A stretch of DNA of 64,000 bases from Rhodospirillales bacterium. GTDB lineage: Bacteria; Pseudomonadota; Alphaproteobacteria; JAJFIK01. Below are positions 27,371-36,237 of the stretch, piece by piece; the first letter of the stretch is position 1, and each line of letters starts with the position of its first letter. Location of the stretch: NCBI GenBank assembly GCA_021775005.1, contig JAJFIK010000018.1, forward strand, positions 1 to 64,000, read 5' to 3'. The notes below the pieces were generated by a model. The model was not told the DNA's origin and did not search any database. It worked only from the letters and a program-made list of their open reading frames with translations. The position numbers were made by a program, and so were the translations under genes.

Positions 27371-27544
27371 GCCATCGAAGGGAGCGCCCACGTGCTTTAT
27401 TTTGAAAAGCATCAGATCAACGCAGAAACCATGCAGTTCACATTTGTAGTTGATGAAGAACCGCACTCTGTGGGGATCGACCCGTATAATTTGCTGATCG
27501 ATCGCAATTCAGATGACAACATGGACCGGGTGACCATCCGCTAG
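27371..27544 (+). pseudogene. Remnant: C-terminal tail of an M1-type aminopeptidase (ABC-transporter-associated)
   Basis: The frame reads, ending at TAG 27542-27544, LYFEKHQINAETMQFTF then VVDEEPHSVGIDPYNLLIDR then NSDDNMDRVTIR. From memory this matches the end of bacterial M1 aminopeptidases that are encoded with or fused to ABC-2 permeases (LYLEKHRI...AGIDPYxxLIDR..DDN). No HEXXH or other aminopeptidase sequence exists upstream, so only the final 50 residues survive. Its stop overlaps the pyroglutamyl peptidase stop. A short independent ORF starting GTG 27392 cannot be excluded. Confidence 0.6.
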
Positions 27545-28119
27545 GCCCTGGCGCCCAGCAGCGAAACCAGATCAGCGGTAAGCCGGGTGAGGGAGGCAAT
27601 TTCCTCGCCCGGTTTGTCTTTGAACGCAGGGATATGAATAAAGAGGCAGGGCGTCTTGCTTTTGGACCGCGCCAGATAATCCAGCGCCATATAGTAAGCG
27701 TGATTGCAGACATATGTTCCCGCGTGGTGAGATATGTCCACCGTGTGGCCCCGTGCCGCCAAGGCCTCCCTCGTCGCGGCGACATTCACGCTGGTCTCTA
27801 GGGCAAGGGCCGCCCCGTCTCGAATGGGGCAGCTCTGGCGCTGGTCGCCGTCGTTGTCGGCTATTTCTGCATGGTCGAAGTTGAGTGCCACGCGCTCAAG
27901 TCGCGGGCGCACGGCCTCCTCATGAACCCCAAACATTAAGATGAGCGATGGGCGATACTGGTCCATCAGGCTGAGAAGCCGTGGGCCGCTGCCGAAAAAA
28001 CTTGTGGGCAGAATTTCTGCGGCAACATCCACTGTGCCCGACAACGCGCGCGCAAGGTCAGCTGAAGGGTTGATGTCAGCGCCGCCAAAGGGCTCAAAAC
28101 CTGTCACAAGAATTGCCAT
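27541..28119 (-). CDS. pcp: Pyroglutamyl-peptidase I (peptidase family C15)
   Basis: 192 residues from ATG 28119, which starts the family N-terminus ILVTGFEPFGG. The Cys of AGTYVCNHAYY (about 136) and the His of LFIHIPA (about 160) are the catalytic Cys and His; a Glu in the MFGVHEEAVRPRLERVA region completes the triad. It removes N-terminal pyroglutamate from peptides in the cytosol. It is shorter than the usual 210-220 residues, mostly through compact loops. The reading frame extends upstream to 28209 but that part is not family-like. Confidence 0.87.
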   Translation of the reverse strand: MAILVTGFEPFGGADINPSADLARALSGTVDVAAEILPTSFFGSGPRLLSLMDQYRPSLILMFGVHEEAVRPRLERVALNFDHAEIADNDGDQRQSCPIRDGAALALETSVNVAATREALAARGHTVDISHHAGTYVCNHAYYMALDYLARSKSKTPCLFIHIPAFKDKPGEEIASLTRLTADLVSLLGARA

Positions 28120-28399
28120 GGGCAAGAAGCTCTGCCGCAACAAGGCGGGAGTCAACGCCTTAACAACACGCCTCCGCGATGCGCCATCCGCGCTGCGTTC
28201 GCACAACATTAAGGTTAAGGGCTTCGCGTTAGCGTTACCGTTTGGAAACCTTGTTCCGGCGATTCCCTTGAAGCGACACCTTTCCCGCCGCAGGCTGGCC
28301 CCTGAGTTGCATCACCTTGGGGGGAGGAGATGTGTCTGTCGCATTGCGGCACGGTAAACGCTCTCCCGCTGTGGTGAACGGGAACAAGCGAGAGTAAAC

Positions 28400-29668
28400 A
28401 TGTCAGGTGCCGTTGCGACATATTTTGAGGCGCTCCGCGCGTCGGAGACCGCTGTTCCTCGTCGCCAAGTGTATCACGGAGATCGCGCGCACCTGCGTCC
28501 GGTCCCCTTTACTACGAAACCGAATGGCAAGGGCGCGAGTGTAAAGTCCGTGGCGCTTGTCGCTGGCACGCGCCCTGAAATCATAAAACTCGCGCCAGTT
28601 TACCATGCCCTGAAATCAGGTCCTCTCGACGTGCGATTTGTCACCACTGGCCAGCACGGGGAAATGGCCCACCAGGCTTTGGCGACCTTTGAGATCACGC
28701 CCGAACTTGCCCTTGATTGCGTCAATGGCGCGGTCGACCTCAGCGATATCCAAGCGCGCATGATGACGGCCTTGAGCGCCGCTTTCACGGAAAACCGTCC
28801 TGATCTTATTGTCGTGCAAGGTGATACGTCATCGGCCTTTGTCGGCGCGATGGTGGGCTTTAACTTGCAGATTCCTGTAGCGCATGTGGAAGCGGGGCTT
28901 TCCAGCGCGTGCAAATATGATCCCTTCCCGGAGGAGATGTTGCGCACATTGGTGCGGGAAATTGCGGCACTCCACTTCGCGCCCACTCCTGGCGCATTTG
29001 CACATTTGGAGCGCAAAAACCTTCAAGAAGCAGTGCTGCATCTAGTTGGCAACACGGTTGTTGATGCGGCCCAGTGTGTGGCAGCAACGGAAACCGTGCC
29101 GCCGCAAGTCATTCGTGACTTGGAGGAAGGTGAGCGGATCGTATTGATCACCACCCACCGGCGGGAAGCCTGGGGCGGCGGAATTGAAAACATCTGCGAT
29201 GCGGTGGCGCAATTGGCGCGCGTGCATCCTGACGTCATGTTTGTATGGCCGGTTCATCTCAATCCACGCGTATCTGAAACGGTAACGGCAAAGATGTCCG
29301 GCCAACGCAATGTGCGCCTGACTGAACCTCTTGGCTATGCAGACTTCATCGGCGTGTTGTCGCGCGCCACATTGGCGCTGACTGACTCCGGCGGTGTCCA
29401 GGAAGAAGCGCCCAGCTTTGGCGTTCCCGTGCTGGTGATGCGCAATGTGACAGAGCGCCCTGAAGCCGTTGAAGCTGGCCTCGCGCGCCTTGTAGGTACA
29501 GACACAGCGGCAATTTTTGAACAAGCAAGCGAGCTTCTGTCTGATGAGGTGACCCGCCTCGCCATGACCAAGGCAGGCAATCCCTTTGGCGATGGCCTCT
29601 CTGGTCCGCGAATCGCGCGCCTGGTGGAAGAATATATGAACGCTTCAGTCAGCGTGGCGGCGAAATAA
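28400..29668 (+). CDS. wecB: UDP-N-acetylglucosamine 2-epimerase (non-hydrolysing)
   Basis: 422 residues. From about 50 the protein is a GT-B-fold epimerase: LVAGTRPEIIKLAPV, VVQGDTSSAFVGA, VAHVEAGLSS, TTHRREAWGGG, TDSGGVQEEAPSFGVPVLVMR and a terminal NPFGDG. It interconverts UDP-GlcNAc and UDP-ManNAc. The first 48 residues are not family sequence; the frame is open from 28400, but the GTG at SVALVAG or a codon near 28535 could be the true start. It lies 24 bp upstream of nfrB-like and nfrA-like genes, so its UDP-ManNAc is probably used by NfrB. Confidence 0.9.
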   Translation: MSGAVATYFEALRASETAVPRRQVYHGDRAHLRPVPFTTKPNGKGASVKSVALVAGTRPEIIKLAPVYHALKSGPLDVRFVTTGQHGEMAHQALATFEITPELALDCVNGAVDLSDIQARMMTALSAAFTENRPDLIVVQGDTSSAFVGAMVGFNLQIPVAHVEAGLSSACKYDPFPEEMLRTLVREIAALHFAPTPGAFAHLERKNLQEAVLHLVGNTVVDAAQCVAATETVPPQVIRDLEEGERIVLITTHRREAWGGGIENICDAVAQLARVHPDVMFVWPVHLNPRVSETVTAKMSGQRNVRLTEPLGYADFIGVLSRATLALTDSGGVQEEAPSFGVPVLVMRNVTERPEAVEAGLARLVGTDTAAIFEQASELLSDEVTRLAMTKAGNPFGDGLSGPRIARLVEEYMNASVSVAAK

Positions 29669-29692
29669 CAACAAAAAAGGAGCGGCACCCCC

Positions 29693-31966
29693 GTGCTCCC
29701 TCTAAATTGGCAAGCTTTAGAGTACATGGCGATCGACGCCGCTGCGATCGGCTGGTTCGGTTTGCAAGCGGCCATTGCCAGCATCGCTTTTATCATTCTC
29801 CTCAGCTCAATCGATGATCTCTTCGTAGACGGGACCTATTGGTTCCTGCGGCTCAAACGTGCCGGGCGCGGCAATGTTTACGGCTTGCCTCGCAATGCCG
29901 ACGATCTCACTGCAATTGAACAAAAACCTTTGGCCGTCATGGTGCCCGCGTGGGAGGAATCTGCTGTCATCGCGCGGATGATCGCCAACACCATCGCCAA
30001 TATCAAATACGACAACTACCATATCTTCGTCGGCGTTTATCCCAATGACTCAGATACCCGCGACGAGGTTGATCGTATGGGGCGCATGTATCCCAATGTG
30101 CATCGCGTTGATGTGGGGCATCCGGGACCCACCAGTAAAGCGGACTGTCTTAATTGGTTGATCCAGGGGATTTTTGGATTTGAGCAACACCAAGGGCATG
30201 ACTTTGCTGGCGTCGTACTTCATGACGCTGAAGACGTGATCCACCCCTACAGTTTTGCTGTGGTGAATTGGGTCTTGCCTTACCTCGATCTCATTCAACT
30301 GCCGGTCTATTCCATGCCACGTCGCCCCGGGCAAATGGTCGCCAGCCACTATATGGACGAGTTTGCCGAATGGCATACCAAAGACATGGTAGTGCGCGAG
30401 GCGCTGACAGGCATAGTCCCCAGCGCGGGGGTTGCCACGACGTTTTCGCGGCTCGCTCTAGAAGAACTTTCCCGCGACAACGAAGATCTGCCGTTTAATA
30501 CCAATAGCTTGACCGAGGACTATGACGTTGCCCAGCGCATTCAGGAACTTGGCTTGCGGGGCGGCTTTGTACGTCACGAGCTGGATGTGCCGTATGAGGC
30601 GGAAGATGGCTATACGGATTGGAAAACAGAGGTTGTTTCAACCCGCGAATTTTTCCCCGACAAATTGAAATACTCGATACGGCAAAAATCGCGCTGGATG
30701 CTGGGGATTTCATTTGTGGGGTGGGAGCAGATTGGCTGGCGCGGCTCCCTTGGTAATCGTTATTTCCTCTACCGAGATCGCAAGGGCATTGTAACCGCGC
30801 CGCTCAGTATGCTCGCCTATTTCGTTGTTCTAAATGTGGTGATGTATATGGCGTGGTATCTGCTCGCGCCGGTGGATTGGCGCTTGCCGACTTTGGTGGA
30901 AGCGGGCTCGCCGGCTTGGTACTTGGTCATGATCAACTTGGTATTTCTCGCCTCGCGGATTTTCCATCGCGCCTGGTTTGTGGGCAAATTGCATGGCCCC
31001 GTCCATGCCTTGATCTCACCCGCCCGCATCGTCGTTTCAAACTTCATTTCGTTCTTCGCCAGCATGCGCGCTGGGCGGCAATATATTGTCTCGCGCCTCA
31101 CAGGCAAAAAACTCACCTGGGATAAGACCAGCCATAACTATCCCTCAGCGTCGGAAATTCTTGACGGGCAAGCGCGTCTGGGGGAAGTGCTGGCGCAAAT
31201 GGGTGCGGTGCGCCCCTCTGACGTGGATGCCGCCTTGGCTGAACAAGGCAACGTCTATCGCCCCTTGGGACTTCTGATGTTGGATCAGAATCTGGTCAGT
31301 GACGAAGACCTGGCCAAGGGCTTTGCTGAACTTGCGGGCCTCGCATTTGAAAGCTTCAGCGTTCACGACGTGCCCGACGATCTGATTGAGATGATGCCGC
31401 AGCGTATCGCCGCTGAGTATGGCGCTTTCCCCATTCGCATCGACGGCAAGTGTCTCGTGATCGGCTTGAGAGAGCCGCTGACCAAACCACAGCGGGCCGT
31501 TCTTGAAGATGAAGTTCACACCGACCTCAATGTCACCTATGTGCTTTCCCCCCGAAGTGACATCAGCTTTGCCATCCGCTTTGCCTATGACGGTCATCTG
31601 ATGGACGCCACCAAGCGCGATCTTAACCTGCTTGAGAAGGTTGGGGTGGTCAGCGCGAGCGATGTTACGCGCATTTGGCGCGGCATTCGGCGCAGCTATA
31701 CCCCGTTCGCAGATCTGGCTGTACGACTTGGTTATGTCACTCATACAGAGCTAACCCAGATGCTAGGTGACTTCTGGGTGCGCGCTGATCTGCCGTTCAT
31801 CGGAGATTACCTGCTGGAGCTTGGTCTTCTCACCGATGAAAAGGTTAACGAAATCTTACGCATCCAAGACGCAGAACTTGCCGACGCGTTAACCGTCGCT
31901 GCGCACTTGGGCCTTATAAGCGAAAGTGATAGGGCCCAATTGGAAGACGAAAGGGAGCGGTCATAA
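29693..31966 (+). CDS. nfrB: NfrB-like membrane glycosyltransferase with C-terminal MshEN (c-di-GMP-binding) region
   Basis: 757 residues starting GTG with AAGGAG upstream. There are membrane helices near 15-40 and several near 370-430. The processive GT2 domain spans about 80-340, with MVPAWEESAVI, ADCLNW, the DxD-like HDAEDVI, SLTEDYDVAQ and the QxxRW motif (QKSRWML). From about 490 come MshEN repeats: RLGEVLAQMGAVRPSDVDA then PLGLLMLDQNLVSDEDLA, and a degenerate later copy. E. coli NfrB has the same architecture and is a c-di-GMP-activated polysaccharide synthase. The inner-membrane location and use of UDP-ManNAc from WecB are inferred from that system. Confidence 0.88.
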   Translation: MLPLNWQALEYMAIDAAAIGWFGLQAAIASIAFIILLSSIDDLFVDGTYWFLRLKRAGRGNVYGLPRNADDLTAIEQKPLAVMVPAWEESAVIARMIANTIANIKYDNYHIFVGVYPNDSDTRDEVDRMGRMYPNVHRVDVGHPGPTSKADCLNWLIQGIFGFEQHQGHDFAGVVLHDAEDVIHPYSFAVVNWVLPYLDLIQLPVYSMPRRPGQMVASHYMDEFAEWHTKDMVVREALTGIVPSAGVATTFSRLALEELSRDNEDLPFNTNSLTEDYDVAQRIQELGLRGGFVRHELDVPYEAEDGYTDWKTEVVSTREFFPDKLKYSIRQKSRWMLGISFVGWEQIGWRGSLGNRYFLYRDRKGIVTAPLSMLAYFVVLNVVMYMAWYLLAPVDWRLPTLVEAGSPAWYLVMINLVFLASRIFHRAWFVGKLHGPVHALISPARIVVSNFISFFASMRAGRQYIVSRLTGKKLTWDKTSHNYPSASEILDGQARLGEVLAQMGAVRPSDVDAALAEQGNVYRPLGLLMLDQNLVSDEDLAKGFAELAGLAFESFSVHDVPDDLIEMMPQRIAAEYGAFPIRIDGKCLVIGLREPLTKPQRAVLEDEVHTDLNVTYVLSPRSDISFAIRFAYDGHLMDATKRDLNLLEKVGVVSASDVTRIWRGIRRSYTPFADLAVRLGYVTHTELTQMLGDFWVRADLPFIGDYLLELGLLTDEKVNEILRIQDAELADALTVAAHLGLISESDRAQLEDERERS

Positions 31967-32011
31967 ACCGCACAAGTGCGCGCGTTTAGGTCAAAACCGC
32001 TTGGTTAACAC

Positions 32012-34408
32012 GTGCTGCGATGGCTTCGCCGCCGGGGGGGTGGCGCAACATCAAACCTATTAAGGAATTTTTGCCTGGCCATTTTGGTGGGAACCCTTCT
32101 GCTTGCGCCAACACCAATGGCCGTCGCGGCGGGAGAGACACAATCTCTCATCTCAAACGCGCGGTCATGGCTTGAGTCCTTTACAGGGTCCGAGAACGGG
32201 GATTGGTACCTTGAACGCGACTTGGCTGGCTTCCGCGCTTTTCCCCTGCTCAATCGCGCCCTGCGCCGCATGGCCGATGGTGACTATGATGGCGCGCGCA
32301 CAGCGGTTGATCGGGCCCTGCAGATCGCGCCCCAAAACGCTGCGGCGTGGACCATCAGCGGCGATCTCGCGTATAGGCGCGGCAATGTGGCCACCGCATG
32401 GCACCAGCTCAATCACGCCTTGGCGCTCAATCCTGATCTGGCGCAGGCGCATCTCTATCGCGCCTACGTTCGTATCGAATATGGTGACTTTGATGGCGCG
32501 CGGTCGGACTTTAATGCGGCCCTCGCGATCGGAGCCCTGACCGATGATCAAATCGAACTTGCCCAAAATGGGTTGGGGGCAGCGGCGTATCAAGTAGAGC
32601 TTATGAACGCGGCCGCCAGCTCCAATAGTTCACTTCCCATTACCAATGCCCTGCTGCAAGCTGATCCCAATCGGCGCCCAAACCTGCCAGCACCGGGCCC
32701 GGTTTCGATTCCCCGTCGCAACGAGACGCCTTCGCAGGCATACGTTTCTGCATATGTCGAACCGCCGACCCCCACGGCGGGCGATCGGGCCTATTCCTAC
32801 GCGTCCAATGGCCAATGTGCCGCCGCTGATCCATTATTCATGCAAGCTTATCGCGATACTGGTGACGGGGCGCTGCTCATAGCGCGCGCTGATTGTTTCA
32901 ACAGCGCGGGCGATATGATCGCCGCCCATGCCGCTTTTGAGGCCGCGCGTCGCGTCGCAAGCGGGCTTTCGGTTGTGCAAGAGGTTTATGTGCTGCAGTC
33001 CCTTGGCTATTCCTATGAAAACACGGGAGACCATGACCGCGCAGCTGAGGCGTGGGGCGCTGCGCTTGCTTTGGACGAAACCCCCACCCATCGCCTCGCT
33101 CTGGCGCGAAATTTGATGGCGGCCGGCGATAGTGCCCAAGCCCGGCAAACGATTGCCTCCATAAACCCGGACACCCTTTCACCAGGCGAGCAGGCGGCGT
33201 TTTATGATTTACGTGGGGGCGTGCGCGCAGAAACGAATCCAGTGGGCGCGATTCCGGATTTCGAAGCGGCAGTACGCGCGGAAGACAGCGCCGACCGGCG
33301 CTATCGCCTTGCCACAGCGCTGCAGGCGGCTGAGCGCCATGACGAGGCGCTGGTGCAGTTGGAGCAGGCTTATGACCTTGACCCCTCAAGCGCTGACATT
33401 GCGCTCTCCCTTGCCTACGCTTATGGCAATGTGGATCGCCCGGCAGCGTCCATCCCCTATTTTGTTGAAGGGCTGCGCCGCGATGACGCGCGCTTCTTTG
33501 AAGCCCGCGAGGATCTCGCCTATGCCCAGCTTCGCACCCGGCGCTATGGCGATGCCGCCCGGAGTTTCCGGCGTGTGGTGGATAATGAACAGAGATATGA
33601 CCAAGATACCCGCGCTGAGCGGCGCGAGCTCGATCAACGGATGTACCGTGTACGGCGTGAAGTGAGCGAGCTGGAACGCACCGGCTATGCCTATGGCTCA
33701 GCGGTCTATCGCAGCACCGACATTAACGCCAGCGGCCTTACTGGCGCCGATCGCGATCAATCCCAATGGAGTGCGCTGGTTGGATGGTATCCGCTGCGGG
33801 GCCGCGTCTCTGCGGGGCGGAACTTGTCGATTTTCGCACGAGCCTACCAATCGTTTGAGCCCGGCGGGTTCAGCTTGCGTGATGAAACATTGCAGGCAGG
33901 GGTCGGCTTACGCCTGCAACCGTTCGATAGCTTTGGGCTCACGCTTTCCGGCGAACGTTTGATTGCCGTTGGCGACGAGGCGCGCAATGCCTGGCTGTTC
34001 TCGGCCGCGCACGGCTGGGGCATTGGCGGTGATTGGCGCCCCACAGACCGCCGCTGGACCGTAGCCTCCAGTTATCTTGAGGCCGCCTATATTCCAGACG
34101 ATCCCCAAGTCCTATCGGGCTTTGGAGAATTGTTCCTGGGCCAAGCCTTTGCCATTGCGCCGCGCCTTGCGGTGATCCCCCACGTAGTTGCCTCGGTGCG
34201 CTACAGCGAAGATGAGTTCGTGACAAACTTCCTGAGCGAATTGGGTGTTGGTGCCTCTTTGCGATACTGGTTCGACGACACCAGATACCAAGCCCCGCGC
34301 GGATCGATTGATTTTCAACTGCAATATCGCTGGTTTGCCTATGATGACACTGAAATCCCCCTCACTGATGATGGCGCTGTTGTGGGCCGCGTGACCATCA
34401 GCCGGTAG
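32012..34408 (+). CDS. nfrA: NfrA-like outer-membrane TPR/beta-barrel protein
   Basis: 798 residues. The signal peptide is LAILVGTLLLAPTPMAVAA (cleavage near 41). Residues about 75-560 are tetratricopeptide repeats (for example ALQIAPQNAAAWTISGDLAY, ALALNPDLAQAHLYRAYVR and AYDLDPSSADIALSLAYAY). The last 250 residues (from about 570, YRSTDINASGL) resemble the NfrA C-terminal outer-membrane barrel: alternating aromatic strands ending with FQLQYRWFAY and VGRVTISR. In E. coli NfrA exports the NfrB-made glycan and is the receptor component for phage N4. It is 45 bp downstream of nfrB. Its stop overlaps the convergent monooxygenase gene by 11 bp. Confidence 0.85.
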   Translation: MLRWLRRRGGGATSNLLRNFCLAILVGTLLLAPTPMAVAAGETQSLISNARSWLESFTGSENGDWYLERDLAGFRAFPLLNRALRRMADGDYDGARTAVDRALQIAPQNAAAWTISGDLAYRRGNVATAWHQLNHALALNPDLAQAHLYRAYVRIEYGDFDGARSDFNAALAIGALTDDQIELAQNGLGAAAYQVELMNAAASSNSSLPITNALLQADPNRRPNLPAPGPVSIPRRNETPSQAYVSAYVEPPTPTAGDRAYSYASNGQCAAADPLFMQAYRDTGDGALLIARADCFNSAGDMIAAHAAFEAARRVASGLSVVQEVYVLQSLGYSYENTGDHDRAAEAWGAALALDETPTHRLALARNLMAAGDSAQARQTIASINPDTLSPGEQAAFYDLRGGVRAETNPVGAIPDFEAAVRAEDSADRRYRLATALQAAERHDEALVQLEQAYDLDPSSADIALSLAYAYGNVDRPAASIPYFVEGLRRDDARFFEAREDLAYAQLRTRRYGDAARSFRRVVDNEQRYDQDTRAERRELDQRMYRVRREVSELERTGYAYGSAVYRSTDINASGLTGADRDQSQWSALVGWYPLRGRVSAGRNLSIFARAYQSFEPGGFSLRDETLQAGVGLRLQPFDSFGLTLSGERLIAVGDEARNAWLFSAAHGWGIGGDWRPTDRRWTVASSYLEAAYIPDDPQVLSGFGELFLGQAFAIAPRLAVIPHVVASVRYSEDEFVTNFLSELGVGASLRYWFDDTRYQAPRGSIDFQLQYRWFAYDDTEIPLTDDGAVVGRVTISR

Positions 34409-35879
34409 CGACAGAACCAAACTCGTATTTTTCCGCATCAATCTTTTTGGTGCGTTTGATGTACTCGGTGGTGCGCCCAACCCAATTATTGGTCACTTTG
34501 CCCTGGCGCATATACCAACTGTCATCCACCACGCCCCAGATCATGTCGTCCATGCGCCCCTGCAGCCAGGTGTTGTAGTCACGCTGGGCATCTTCCCGCA
34601 CGTCCAGCCATTTGACGTTGCGATTTTTAAGGGCGGACAGACACGAAAGAATGTATTTCGTTTGCGCTTCGATCATCAGCACAATGGAATTGTGACCCAG
34701 GTTCGTATTGGGGCCATACATCATAAAGAAGTTGGGATAGCCAGTGTGGGTGATGCCAAGATAGGCCTCCGCACCGTTTTCTTTCCACTCATCATTAAGC
34801 ACACGGCCAGCACGACCGGTCACCACCATGGGCGCGACAAAGTCTGTGGTGTTGAACCCTGTGGCAAAGACAATGACATCGGCATTAATGGCATTGCCGC
34901 TTGCGGTTTCAATACCTGTGGGCGTCATTCGCGCCACGGCGTCGGTGGTCAAATGCACATTGTCCTGTCCTATGGCGGGCATGTAATCATCAGAAAATAA
35001 TATCCGCTTGGCCCCCATGGGATAATCCGGCGTTAGGATGGCGCGTTTGTCGGGATCGCTCACATGGGCGTGCATGTATTGTTTCGCCTGGTCTTCGGCT
35101 TTGGCGCGAAGCCACTTGGGGCACTTACGCTGCATCAGCGGGAACAGTTGCACATCGCCGCGAAACCAAATCAGAAAGCGATAAAACCTCAGGGTAAAGG
35201 GAAGCGCCGCGCCAAGCCATTTCTCAAATTGAGTGTACTCGCGGTCATTTTTGGGAAGCATCCAGTTGGATGACCTCTGGAACACATTGAGTGTTTTCAC
35301 TTGGGGCTGGAGCTGCGGGATAAACTGGATCGCGCTGGCGGCATTGCCAATCACCGCCACGTCTTTGCCCGCAAGGTCCACACTGTGATCCCATTCTGCG
35401 GAATGGAAGCTCGGCCCGGCAAAACTCTCCCGGCCATCAATATTGGGGATTTGGGGTTTGTGGAGCTGGCCCACGGCACAAATGATGGCGTCAAATTCAA
35501 AGGCCTGGCCATCGGAAGTGGTCAGGGTCCAGAGCCCTTTTGCCTCATCAAAGGTGGTTGCCGTAACGGCCTCATTGAGCTTGATGTGGGGATTGAGGCC
35601 GTTTTTCTCCGCGCAATGCTCCAGATAGGTGAGAATTTCCGCCTGCTCAGACCATTTATGAGACCAATTTGGATTGCGCTCAAATGAATAGGAGTAAAGT
35701 GCCGAGGGAATATCGCATTCGGCCCCCGGATAAGTGTTCTCCCGCCAGGTGCCGCCTACGCGATCGCCTTTTTCGAAAATCGTGAATGTGTCGATCCCTT
35801 TGGACTTAAGCTGAATGCCCGCGCAGAGCCCGGAAAACCCAGCGCCGACAATGCCTATACGGGGAGTGGGGGTATTCAT
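34398..35879 (-). CDS. Flavin-containing Baeyer-Villiger-type monooxygenase
   Basis: 493 residues. FAD motif GIVGAGFSGLCAG, type I Baeyer-Villiger fingerprint FAGPSFHSAEWD (FxGxxxHxxxW[P/D]) near 155, and the NADPH-binding VIGNAASAIQF near 180; a late ATGFNT motif follows. It would insert oxygen next to a ketone carbonyl (or oxidise N/S) using NADPH and O2. ATG 35879 is chosen because GGAG lies 6 bp upstream. No dedicated partner genes adjoin it. The substrate is unknown; with the CYP153 and anthranilate genes it fits a general hydrocarbon/ketone catabolic repertoire. Confidence 0.88.
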   Translation of the reverse strand: MNTPTPRIGIVGAGFSGLCAGIQLKSKGIDTFTIFEKGDRVGGTWRENTYPGAECDIPSALYSYSFERNPNWSHKWSEQAEILTYLEHCAEKNGLNPHIKLNEAVTATTFDEAKGLWTLTTSDGQAFEFDAIICAVGQLHKPQIPNIDGRESFAGPSFHSAEWDHSVDLAGKDVAVIGNAASAIQFIPQLQPQVKTLNVFQRSSNWMLPKNDREYTQFEKWLGAALPFTLRFYRFLIWFRGDVQLFPLMQRKCPKWLRAKAEDQAKQYMHAHVSDPDKRAILTPDYPMGAKRILFSDDYMPAIGQDNVHLTTDAVARMTPTGIETASGNAINADVIVFATGFNTTDFVAPMVVTGRAGRVLNDEWKENGAEAYLGITHTGYPNFFMMYGPNTNLGHNSIVLMIEAQTKYILSCLSALKNRNVKWLDVREDAQRDYNTWLQGRMDDMIWGVVDDSWYMRQGKVTNNWVGRTTEYIKRTKKIDAEKYEFGSVATG

Positions 35880-36132
35880 GGGCATCTCCAAAAAGGGCCA
35901 CGTCAGTTGGGCAATTGGCAAGGGTGGGGCAACCTAGCGCGCTCTGCAGAGGGGCGCAAAGCTGCTTCGTAAGCAGCACCGCGACCCCGCCGGTCCCTAT
36001 TGGGGGGTGGGGTGAGCGGAAAGGGCCAAGATAAGCGTAATCGCCTCTTGACCCTTGGGACCGAATTGTTGTGACAATGCAATGACTAAGGCGATGTAAC
36101 CGGGTGCAGGGAGTGACGGCGCCGCGTAACAA

Positions 36133-36237
36133 ATGGGACTGCTCAAGATGGGGGGCAATCCCAAGCAAAAACCGGATGGTGGGGCGACAGGGGTTATGTC
36201 GACCGGTGATGCTGATGGCGCTCAGAAATTGGGATGA
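36133..36237 (+). CDS. Possible 34-residue leader ORF ahead of the 2-oxoacid:ferredoxin oxidoreductase operon
   Basis: The frame MGLLKMGGNPKQKPDGG... ends QKLG at TGA 36235-36237, overlapping the ATG at 36234 of the next gene by 4 bp. Such ATGA junctions recur at every step of this operon, so the short frame looks translated and coupled. The downstream ATG lacks a clear Shine-Dalgarno, which would fit dependence on re-initiation. No family recognised; composition is Gly/Lys/Asp-rich and disordered. The upstream 253 bp from 35880 hold TTGACC near 36049 and an inverted TTGT-N4-ACAA at about 36067 but no clear -10. Confidence 0.35.
   Translation: MGLLKMGGNPKQKPDGGATGVMSTGDADGAQKLG

Noticed and set aside
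28120-28399. Possible c-di-GMP riboswitch upstream of wecB
   Set aside because: I looked for the GEMM core and its tetraloop/receptor pattern because NfrB looks c-di-GMP regulated, but found nothing matching.
35922-36133. FNR-type site upstream of the KOR operon
   Set aside because: The TTGT-N4-ACAA inverted repeat near 36067 is only partly like an FNR box and no paired -10 element is clear.
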